From positions 1,240,001 to 1,304,000 of the forward strand of contig CAWHVD010000001.1 of NCBI GenBank assembly GCA_963832835.1: DNA of 64,000 nt, written 5' to 3'. Made by a program: the position numbers and the translations under genes. The notes under the pieces were generated by a model. It was not told where the DNA came from, ran no database searches, and saw only the letters and a program-made list of their open reading frames with translations. Numbering within the stretch: the stretch's first letter is position 1; the number at the start of each line of letters is the position of its first letter. Origin of the DNA: CAVPKN01 sp963832835. GTDB taxonomy: Bacteria; Chlamydiota; Chlamydiia; Chlamydiales; JAAKFR01. Below, one piece after another: positions 52,109-59,977 of this stretch.

Positions 52109-53397
52109 GGTACCATCTCCCGTGTAAAGGCTGATGCTGCCATGAGCATCGCTCTTGCCAAAGATCCGTCTTGTCCGATGCGTTCAATAAGTGCATCCTT
52201 CGTTTCATTCTCGCCGTAAGGAACCCGTGTGGTATAGCTCAGGTCTTTATCCAAGTATTCCGCTATGAATGTTAACTCCAGGTAATCCCTGTTGTTCACA
52301 CCTACCTCTCTTGTATTAATATTACACGGGATTTTCACAGGTATAGAGCTATCAGGGATATGAACATTAAGAGTCGGGTGATTTTCGTTTTGCTTTAGTA
52401 TTAATTTTTGGGCTTTTTTAAGGTCAGTTTCAGAGATGCATGCCGTTGGTAAATTCTTGTTTGGCAGCAGAGAGGGCTTCCCATCGATGAGGTAAATGTT
52501 CCCCTTTTTATAATTTTCGAGGAACTCCGGCTGATTATATCCGACAGGGAAACGGTCAAAAACTTGAGCATTGAATGCTTTCACGATAGTATCTGAAAAC
52601 TCAGGGGTTAATAAGATGTTATTTTCAAACTTTTGCAATTCATTGAGGAGCTTAATTTTATTTGATTCTCCTTTTACCTCAAAAGGCACGGATAGGCGTC
52701 GGGTTATCCCTTTTTGAGGATCGGTTACGATGACGTCTATATCTTTTTTTAGATCCGCTATCATTTCAATTTTCTTTTCAGATAGCTCGGGTAGCTTAAA
52801 GGGCAGGTGAATTTCATATAGATAACCATTAGAAGTGGTACCATTGGAAATGCCGGTATCAGCAAAGCTTTCAATTTGCGAGAGTTCCCCCCTCTCTAAG
52901 CCGATTTTTTCCTCAGGAGTCCCAATAGAAATCTGTTCATTTTGCATGGCAAGCTGCTGACCCTTGGATGTTGAGAGGTGAGTTAATATATTTTTCAGCT
53001 TCACGTGATCTTTGGCGGCACCTGAGATCAGCCTGGATGTCGCCTTAGGAAAATCTTTTAACACTTTACGCAACATCAGTAGTTCGGGCACATGAAACAT
53101 ATTCAAATAGTTTTCAAGTGTGGAGCGCATGTCTTCATTAACTTCGGTTTTAAGAGATGTCTTAGTAATAGTTTCTATAATGGAGCTCATGAGCTGCTGT
53201 TTGACTGACCAGTCGTCAAATGTTGCACTGAGCCAAGCAAAGGAAATCAAGAATATAAAGCCCGAGTAAGAGAAAAAACTTTCCGGTAGTATTGCTCCAC
53301 TTGATTGACCTTGCGTGGCAATGTCTGATTGTGGGACGACCCCAGGAGCTTTGCCACCCCTTTCGGGTTGTTGTCCTTGTTGAATAGGTTTGCTCAT
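52105..53397 (-). CDS. candidate type III effector, one-module family member
   Basis: 430 residues. A Gln/Gly/Pro/Ser-rich flexible N-terminus (1-40), a short hydrophobic stretch (FIFLISFAWLSATF, 47-60) and helical middle part. The shared module then appears: IVTDPxxxITRRL (about 223-235), NIYLIDGKPSLLP (300-312), and the terminal SLARAMLMAASAF (412-424) that replaces the ERDLLLAKAxF of its relatives. No enzymatic motif is recognised. It is translationally coupled to both neighbours. Secretion is inferred from the disordered start and the adjacent CesT-like chaperones. Confidence 0.55.
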   Translation of the reverse strand: MSKPIQQGQQPERGGKAPGVVPQSDIATQGQSSGAILPESFFSYSGFIFLISFAWLSATFDDWSVKQQLMSSIIETITKTSLKTEVNEDMRSTLENYLNMFHVPELLMLRKVLKDFPKATSRLISGAAKDHVKLKNILTHLSTSKGQQLAMQNEQISIGTPEEKIGLERGELSQIESFADTGISNGTTSNGYLYEIHLPFKLPELSEKKIEMIADLKKDIDVIVTDPQKGITRRLSVPFEVKGESNKIKLLNELQKFENNILLTPEFSDTIVKAFNAQVFDRFPVGYNQPEFLENYKKGNIYLIDGKPSLLPNKNLPTACISETDLKKAQKLILKQNENHPTLNVHIPDSSIPVKIPCNINTREVGVNNRDYLELTFIAEYLDKDLSYTTRVPYGENETKDALIERIGQDGSLARAMLMAASAFTREMVP

Positions 53398-54584
53398 AAT
53401 GGTTTCCTTGCAAAAAATGATCGTATTAATAAGAGATCTCTTTCTAAAGTGTGGTCATTAGTGATCCGCGTTGCCAATTGAGGAAGGGTTGCACCCTCTT
53501 CCAGTGGATAATGGGTTTGATACGTTTTTGATTGATACTCGAAGGTCACATTGCAAAAGCCCTCGGTAAGTTCAGGCGTGAAGGTTATTTTTTCTTTGTT
53601 AAATGAGAGTATTGGTATTTCGATATCACCCTGCATGCCACTCTCTATCAGCTTTTTGGCATCTAAGATAGGCGTTCTGTCTATGAAGGCGGTAGAAGAT
53701 AAATCAATTGTTCTATTGGATAGGGAAAGGATAGGGTGGTTTCCCAGATAAACTTTGTAAATGGAACCTGCCTTAATCGCTTGATGGATCTTATCTGTTG
53801 TGCTGGAACCTCCCGTCACTACGGGATGTGATAGGTCATAAATGGCCTTTGCGAGCTGAAGATGATGTTCATCGTGGTTTTGGTCAGGATTAAACTGAAT
53901 AGTGCGGGTCTCTTTTGTACGTGGATCGGTAATCAGAAGCATTTTTTGGTCGGTGCGGATTTCGAATAGCAAGGTAAAGAGAGCTTTTGAGGCATAGGCA
54001 GAATGAAGATAGGGCCTTGAGCGGTCCCCTAGAGGTTTCAATGTAGCTTCGATGGGTTGTGTATTGCTAGTAGTTGTTAGGAAGATAATTTCCTTTAACA
54101 TGTCTGTAATGGGTGTGTTATTAGCGGCTCCTGGTAGGATTGCGACATAGAGCTCTTGCAACTTTTCTGTCTGTTGGGCGCCAGATAGAGGAAACTCTCC
54201 TGGCTTGAGAGCCTCTAAGCGCTCAGCCTCGTTGAGGAATTGTGCGAAACCGGCCAGCCATTCAGGGCTAGCTTGATTGAGTAGCCAATCTTTTATCATT
54301 TTTCCTTGTTCCGGATGAATGCGTCCCACTAAAAGCTGCCCAGCATGTTCGAAGAGTTGCTCTACGTTTGCGTTACGTGAAGTGTTTATGGGTGTCGCAG
54401 AAGTGAATATAGCTGTAAGCCACTGAAAAGAAATGATATACAAAAGCCAATCCCAGCCCGCCAAGGGAGGTTGCAATAGAGGGCCCTCTGAGATTGCCTG
54501 ATAAGCGTTAGAGCTTTCGGGCAATTTTACTGCAGGAGACTCCTCAACCTTTGTAGACTGGCCCTGTTGTATTTCGTGGCTCAT
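53394..54584 (-). CDS. candidate type III effector, one-module family member
   Basis: About 396 residues from the ATG at 54584 (CAGGAAA upstream); an in-frame start at 54608 is less likely. It has a Gln/Ser/Pro-rich N-terminus and a hydrophobic stretch WLLYIISFQWLTAIF that matches the ISFAWLSATF segment of the next gene. The module hallmarks are LITDPxxxETRTI (about residue 220), SIYKVYLGNHPILSL (about 280) and LERDLLLIRSFF at the C-terminus. It starts inside the end of the upstream chaperone gene (41 bases) and ends overlapping the next start. Confidence 0.55.
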   Translation of the reverse strand: MSHEIQQGQSTKVEESPAVKLPESSNAYQAISEGPLLQPPLAGWDWLLYIISFQWLTAIFTSATPINTSRNANVEQLFEHAGQLLVGRIHPEQGKMIKDWLLNQASPEWLAGFAQFLNEAERLEALKPGEFPLSGAQQTEKLQELYVAILPGAANNTPITDMLKEIIFLTTTSNTQPIEATLKPLGDRSRPYLHSAYASKALFTLLFEIRTDQKMLLITDPRTKETRTIQFNPDQNHDEHHLQLAKAIYDLSHPVVTGGSSTTDKIHQAIKAGSIYKVYLGNHPILSLSNRTIDLSSTAFIDRTPILDAKKLIESGMQGDIEIPILSFNKEKITFTPELTEGFCNVTFEYQSKTYQTHYPLEEGATLPQLATRITNDHTLERDLLLIRSFFARKPL

Positions 54585-55029
54585 ATGTTTTTTCCTGACT
54601 TGGGGCATTTAAAGGGACAAATTCATCCCAAAGTCCCAGGGATTTATTCCATTCTCGTGCCACACAGACAATCCTGTGTAGCCATTCCCAGTTTTCCTGT
54701 GGTATCGTCCCGCAGGTTGTATGGCAAAGTAAACTTAGGGAAACACCTGTTGGATCAAGAGCTAAGGTGCATCCTCCTGTATTGATGCCCAAAAAATTGC
54801 TGGCCGCCAGCTCTTTTAACCTCTCCTCACGTATGGGTTTGAGCATCAATCCCAATACGATACGCATTTGCAAGCATCCCTCGATAGCTTCTTGAGAGAG
54901 GACAGCATGGAATCCATCGATTACCAATTCGACAGCTCCTTTCTCTAAATCCACTTCAGGAGGGCTTGTCTGCAATTTATCACTGAAAAATGCAAGAGTC
55001 TCTTTGAAACTATAATTGGGCATGCGCAC
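54544..55029 (-). CDS. CesT-like type III secretion chaperone
   Basis: 161 residues. The pattern LAASNFLGINTGGCTLALDPTGVSLSLLCHTTCGTIPQENWEWLHRIVCVAREWNKSL is close to the class I chaperone consensus: a buried Leu/Ala-Asn-x-Leu, a Gly-Gly turn, two beta-strands, then the long helix ending in a Trp. It sits between the 1012-residue protein (20-base overlap) and the 396-residue protein, which makes either of them its likely client. Confidence 0.7.
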   Translation of the reverse strand: MRMPNYSFKETLAFFSDKLQTSPPEVDLEKGAVELVIDGFHAVLSQEAIEGCLQMRIVLGLMLKPIREERLKELAASNFLGINTGGCTLALDPTGVSLSLLCHTTCGTIPQENWEWLHRIVCVAREWNKSLGLWDEFVPLNAPSQEKTYEPRNTTGPVYKG

Positions 55030-58000
55030 CTATAAATTCAGCCTTGGCCAAGAGTAAATCTCTCTCAAATAAGCGAGAGGCAATGATCTCATTGATCTTC
55101 TCGTCAGGAGTTTGACCCGGCTTTAGTAAATAAAGAGTCGTGCGGGTAAGTTTTGTTTTATCCCCTTCAACTGTTGTCTCCAGCTGAATCCCTTTTATGT
55201 CACTAAACTGTTTGGGCTCCGTTTTTAAAGAAACACGAGCGGTTAATTGTGGAGTGATGGCTATATCAATGGCCCCCGACTTTTGTCCAAGAAGTAATTG
55301 AGTTGAATCAGACAGCTCCTGGGGAGCAATCATTGCCATCACCTGATGGGATTGCGCAATTGCCTTAGGTAGGAGCGAGAGCTTGCCATCTACCAAATAG
55401 ATATTCCTTGCCTTCACTACCTCAACAGCAGCAGCTACATTTTGCGGCTGCTCCAATGCTGCTTGGGATTCTTTTGTTTCTAAGGCGAAGGACATCGTTG
55501 GACGTGTGGGGGTGGGATTGAAATCGAAAAGGACTTTGGCATATTCCCGTTCTAGAGTGTCGATCCAGGCTAAAAAGGTTTCTTTGCGTGAAGACTGAAG
55601 CTGCGGATCGAGCTTTAAAGCTGCATAAGTTTCAGCAAACCTCTTGGGGGAAGCAATCGCATCCTCTAGTAATTTTAATAAATGGCGCGCTTCTGTTTGG
55701 GTCATATTACCTTCAAAAGGAAATGGAGCATACAAATGGCGCGTTTCCATTGTTTTTTCTGTGGTGACATAAAGATCGATCCCCGCGTGAAAATCGGTGA
55801 TCTCATCACCATCTTTAAAGATTTGAAAAGGGGTGTGTTTTTCTACGCTGAGTGCAGTAAATCTTTCGTGCAAGGGTGTTAAATTAGAAAACATCCTGTT
55901 CATCGAGGTGGGTTGAGTGAAGTACATGCCCACGTTTTCATGAAGTTTTTGAGTATTCATGAGTATGGTCATTTCGCAGATTTCCTCTATATAGATATCT
56001 GCAAGGAAAGGGTATCGGTTCACTATCGGTACTATCTTAGGGTCATATACGAGCATTACAAGATCTAGTTTTTCTGAGGCTGGATAGAGCTTGGGCCTCT
56101 CGGCTTGAATACTGAGTGCGGTGTTCACAATGTTGTCAAGCATCTGGGATAGCTTCGTAAAGTCATCTTGTGGCATATCTCGCACGATTTCTAACATTGA
56201 GTTGAGGTATCGCTCTTGATCAGCGTTTGAAAAACGATTGCCCATTAGGAAGATGACACGCTCAGCATGTGCGAGTACCCATTGAGTCCCCTCAGGGTTA
56301 AGTTTTTGGGCCATCTTGAAGGTAGTGACAACATGTTGTTCAATGAATGTAGCTTTTGCTAAAAGCAGATCTCTCTCAAATAAGCCAGATTGTACGATCC
56401 TTTGTTTGACAGCATCGATAGATTCGATCTGGCCGCCCTTCTTGGCGACAGGGTAATAGAAGGGGGATGTCGTGGTTTTTCCATCCAAACTGATAGTCGT
56501 TTTTACCAGGAGAAAGGGGCTCTCTTCTATCGTTTCCTCTGAAATTTCGAGGGATAATTGTGCTGTTTTGAGTGGGGCATCATCAGTGACTCCTTCGGGT
56601 ACGCTCATGGGTACAGGACTACTTGGACGGCCTAATAGCGCGCCAGTGGCTTGCTTTAATTCACTTTTGCTCAGAGAGCCAACTTTTTTGTGCTGTTCTC
56701 CAGGGCCACTAGGAATCAGGGATAGCGTACCATCCTGCAAACGGAAGAGATTATGCAGGCTTGCCGATTGGACGGCGTACCCACGCGAATTGGGATGGGC
56801 GATTGCGGCAGCATTTTCAGGTTGTGCGTTAGCCGTTGTTCCCTTAGGACGATTGGGCGTTGAATTGAAATCACCCAATGCTTGCCCAAATGCCACACCC
56901 AATTGCTGAGAAAACTCGATAAAGGACTCTGGCATAGCTCGTTTACCAATTTGAGCCGGATCATTGACGACTTTTTTCAAAATTTCTAATTGTTTTTTTA
57001 GCTCACCGATAGTGATTCTTCCACTAATGGGAAGAGGCATCCGTACCCTGCGGGTTTCCATTGAAAAGGGATCGGTGACGTAGATTTCAACGTGGGCCTG
57101 AAAATTCTCAAGGATCGTCCACGGAGGCCCCTCCGGGAAAGATAGGGGGGCTCCAACTTGATTTAAAAGGCTAAAAGAAGGGGACTTGCCTCCGACGCCT
57201 ATACTGCGTGGAACAAGCTCTGGAACAGTCGAGTCTCCTTTGTATGTAGCACCCAGGTAAAGAGAGGCAATTCCGGCCATCAAGATTTGCCGATTTTCAA
57301 TCACAGTCACATCACGCAGCACGCTATCGAAGGGAGCCAGCCGTTGGGCTTGCATAGCGAGCTTGGGATTAGACAATAGGTCTTCAAAGCCTGTTTTGAG
57401 TCTAATAGTTTTAGAAGCGTCCTGATCAAATACCTCAGGTCTGCAGTTTTGTAAGCCTTCTGCATACTTTAAATGTGCTGTAAAGCCGCCTACGAGCTGT
57501 TTGAAGAGATTTGGAGTAAGTTCTTGAGCATTTTGAATCCACACTTGTAGGTAGTTTCGTTGATCTTCCGGGCCGAGCCGTCCAATGAGCCTTGTGACAA
57601 GTGGAAGAGTAGCAAAAGCGTTAATGAGGTAAGGAATAGGTTTTGTGGTCAAGTGCTGCATCGAGAATTGGATCCCAGCAGGATCTGTTAATAGCGATTC
57701 GAAAAGAGGTAAGTTTTCTACATTGCATTTCGAAAGAAAAGGGAGAAAATGGGTATTAAATACACGAAAAGCCTCTAAGTAGGCGATTTTTTGTTCAATT
57801 GCACCCAGAATAAATTTATTCCTTATTTCCTCAATATACTCTTCTTTGATAGCCCGGTTAATAAAAAAAGACTCAATAGACCCTAAAATCGGGATGTTGC
57901 CAAAAAATGCTCGATGTTTTGGTTGGCTTGCTGTCAAAGGACTGTCTAATGAGGGGCGCTGAGCAGCTGCAGGGCTAGAAGGGAGTGGAAGGGGAGCCCT

Positions 58001-58048
58001 TTTGCGGGGAGGAGGAGATCCCCTTGGTCTAGGAGCTGGAGCTGCCAT
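55010..58048 (-). CDS. large candidate type III effector with two tandem modules
   Basis: 1012 residues. The first 45 residues are Pro/Arg/Ser/Ala-rich and disordered. Two copies of a roughly 450-residue module follow. Module 1 has YVTDPxxMETRR (323-334), LFRLQDGTLSLIP (434-446) and ERDLLLAKATF (558-568). Module 2 has YVTTEKTMETRH (760-771), NIYLVDGKLSLLP (882-894) and ERDLLLAKAEF (995-1005). No membrane segment or enzymatic motif is seen. It is the first gene of the operon and is divergent from ispG, with 90 bases of shared control region. Its relation to the two following proteins points to gene duplication and module gain or loss. Confidence 0.6.
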   Translation of the reverse strand: MAAPAPRPRGSPPPRKRAPLPLPSSPAAAQRPSLDSPLTASQPKHRAFFGNIPILGSIESFFINRAIKEEYIEEIRNKFILGAIEQKIAYLEAFRVFNTHFLPFLSKCNVENLPLFESLLTDPAGIQFSMQHLTTKPIPYLINAFATLPLVTRLIGRLGPEDQRNYLQVWIQNAQELTPNLFKQLVGGFTAHLKYAEGLQNCRPEVFDQDASKTIRLKTGFEDLLSNPKLAMQAQRLAPFDSVLRDVTVIENRQILMAGIASLYLGATYKGDSTVPELVPRSIGVGGKSPSFSLLNQVGAPLSFPEGPPWTILENFQAHVEIYVTDPFSMETRRVRMPLPISGRITIGELKKQLEILKKVVNDPAQIGKRAMPESFIEFSQQLGVAFGQALGDFNSTPNRPKGTTANAQPENAAAIAHPNSRGYAVQSASLHNLFRLQDGTLSLIPSGPGEQHKKVGSLSKSELKQATGALLGRPSSPVPMSVPEGVTDDAPLKTAQLSLEISEETIEESPFLLVKTTISLDGKTTTSPFYYPVAKKGGQIESIDAVKQRIVQSGLFERDLLLAKATFIEQHVVTTFKMAQKLNPEGTQWVLAHAERVIFLMGNRFSNADQERYLNSMLEIVRDMPQDDFTKLSQMLDNIVNTALSIQAERPKLYPASEKLDLVMLVYDPKIVPIVNRYPFLADIYIEEICEMTILMNTQKLHENVGMYFTQPTSMNRMFSNLTPLHERFTALSVEKHTPFQIFKDGDEITDFHAGIDLYVTTEKTMETRHLYAPFPFEGNMTQTEARHLLKLLEDAIASPKRFAETYAALKLDPQLQSSRKETFLAWIDTLEREYAKVLFDFNPTPTRPTMSFALETKESQAALEQPQNVAAAVEVVKARNIYLVDGKLSLLPKAIAQSHQVMAMIAPQELSDSTQLLLGQKSGAIDIAITPQLTARVSLKTEPKQFSDIKGIQLETTVEGDKTKLTRTTLYLLKPGQTPDEKINEIIASRLFERDLLLAKAEFIGAHAQL

Positions 58049-58137
58049 AACTTTGTTTCTTTTGTATCGAGTAAACCCTTCTTAAATTATGATAGTTGGA
58101 TGGCAGGCGTGTCAAATCATTTTTTAAGGAAAGTCTC

Positions 58138-59934
58138 ATGAAATATTGCGAACAGATTTATCAGACGCAACGTAGGAAAACCCGAGAAGTACTAGTTGGA
58201 AACGTGGGTGTAGGGGGAGATAACCCCATGCGTATCCAATCTATGACCACCTCGGATACGCGTGATGTCGAGGCAACTGTTGGACAAATTATCCGTCTGG
58301 CAGATGCGGGATGTGAGATCGCAAGAATCACAGTTCAAGGCAAGAAGGAAGCTGAGGCCTGTGAAGGAATTAAAAATGGTTTGTTGAAGAAAGGGTATAC
58401 AATTCCACTTGTGGCCGATATCCACTTCTATCCTCCTGCTGCCATGTTGGTTGTTGAATTTGCTGATAAAGTGCGCATTAACCCGGGCAACTTTGTCGAT
58501 AAGCGTGCTTCTTTCCAAACCATTATCTATGATGATGCAAGTTATGCGGGAGAATTAGAGCACCTTGAAGAAAAATTTGCCCCCCTAGTTGAAAAATGCA
58601 AACGGCTTAGAAAAGCGCTCCGGATTGGTGTGAATCACGGCTCTTTATCCGATCGTGTGATGAACCGGTATGGCGATAGTCCGCGCGGTATGGTTGAGTC
58701 GGCAGTCGAGTTCTCCCAGGTATGCCGTAAACTTGACTTCCACGACATTATTTTTTCCATGAAAGCGAGCAATACTCAAGTGATGATTGAGGCTTATCGG
58801 CTGCTCGCCGCTGAAATGATACGCTTAGGTTGGGACTACCCTTTACATCTGGGTGTCACAGAGGCTGGAGAGGGGGAAGATGGTCGGGTAAAATCGGCAA
58901 TTGGAATTGGTTCTTTGCTCCTCGATGGTTTGGGAGACACGATGCGTGTTTCACTTACCGAAGACCCATGGCTCGAAATTGACCCTTGTAGGCGGCTGGT
59001 CCAATTTTCGCAAGGTTATGTTGGTAAAGGAATTGCATCTTTTGCTGAGACAGGACGGCAGCTCGGAGATTTTGAGCGCCGTACGGTAACGCCCGCGGCC
59101 CCTTTGCACCGTGATGGGTCGGTCATCGTGACCATCTCTGCCAGTGAGCTTGAAGCTCCCTCCTTTTTTACTGATCTGGGATGCAAGATGCAGCTGGGTA
59201 GGCCGTCCAAAGAGACAGGGACTGTCGATGCTGTCATCGCTCTCTTTGATCATCCCAAATTGGACAAGCTGCGCGCGGCGGGTATTGGAGTGATCACCAC
59301 ACCCTATCTGGTAACGGAAGATTCTACACATTGGGAAACGATTCTCTTTGATCGCCCGCAGCTTATTTTCTTTACCCCTTCTCAGCACTTTTTACACAAT
59401 GCCCGTAAATTTTTTGAATGGTTGAAAACGCAATCCTTAAGTATCCCTGTCATTTTGAATTTTGCCTATGAGGAATCTGCCGAAAATGTGGTGATCCACG
59501 CGGCTGCAGAGTTTGGCTCTTTACTATGCGATGGTTTGGGTGAGGGCGTGTGCATTGAGGCGAACATTCCTCTGGCAGCGCGCTGCTCTTTGGGCTTTGC
59601 TGTTTTGCAAGGGGCTCGGATGCGTTCTTCTAAAACCGAGTTCATTTCATGTCCAGGCTGCGGGCGCACTCTCTTCGATTTACAGACTGTTGCTGCCAAG
59701 ATCCGTATGCGTACAGCGCACCTTCCCGGCGTGAAAATCGCCATCATGGGATGCATTGTCAACGGCCCGGGTGAAATGGCTGATGCCGACTTTGGCTATG
59801 TAGGCTCACTTCCTGGGAAGATCGATCTCTATGTAGGCAAAACGCGTGTTGAGAAAAACATCCCCATGGATGAAGCCGATGATCATCTTGTTGAGCTCAT
59901 CAAAAAGCATGGCCGCTGGCTAGAGCCAGCTTGA
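58138..59934 (+). CDS. ispG: 4-hydroxy-3-methylbut-2-enyl-diphosphate synthase
   Basis: 598 residues. An iron-sulfur enzyme of the methylerythritol phosphate pathway to isoprenoids. N-terminal TIM barrel: NPMRIQSMTTSDTRDVEATVGQI and LVADIHFYPPAAM through KVRINPGNFVDKR. A central insertion of over 200 residues (about 270-490) marks the long form shared by chlamydiae and plants. The C-terminal cluster domain has FISCPGCGRTLFDLQ and IMGCIVNGPGEMADADFGYVG with the three Cys ligands. The ATG at 58138 is preceded by AAGGAAAG. Confidence 0.97.
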   Translation: MKYCEQIYQTQRRKTREVLVGNVGVGGDNPMRIQSMTTSDTRDVEATVGQIIRLADAGCEIARITVQGKKEAEACEGIKNGLLKKGYTIPLVADIHFYPPAAMLVVEFADKVRINPGNFVDKRASFQTIIYDDASYAGELEHLEEKFAPLVEKCKRLRKALRIGVNHGSLSDRVMNRYGDSPRGMVESAVEFSQVCRKLDFHDIIFSMKASNTQVMIEAYRLLAAEMIRLGWDYPLHLGVTEAGEGEDGRVKSAIGIGSLLLDGLGDTMRVSLTEDPWLEIDPCRRLVQFSQGYVGKGIASFAETGRQLGDFERRTVTPAAPLHRDGSVIVTISASELEAPSFFTDLGCKMQLGRPSKETGTVDAVIALFDHPKLDKLRAAGIGVITTPYLVTEDSTHWETILFDRPQLIFFTPSQHFLHNARKFFEWLKTQSLSIPVILNFAYEESAENVVIHAAAEFGSLLCDGLGEGVCIEANIPLAARCSLGFAVLQGARMRSSKTEFISCPGCGRTLFDLQTVAAKIRMRTAHLPGVKIAIMGCIVNGPGEMADADFGYVGSLPGKIDLYVGKTRVEKNIPMDEADDHLVELIKKHGRWLEPA

Positions 59935-59954
59935 GGCAGGATTCATCAACCCTT

Positions 59955-59977
59955 ACTTTATTTTCTGGAAAGGGTAT
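59955..59977. repeat. terminal fragment of the 163-bp repeat
   Basis: ACTTTATTTTCTGGAAAGGGTAT equals the right end of the repeat with one change. The last base lies in the tamB stop codon on the minus strand, as at the yqgE end. Confidence 0.65.
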
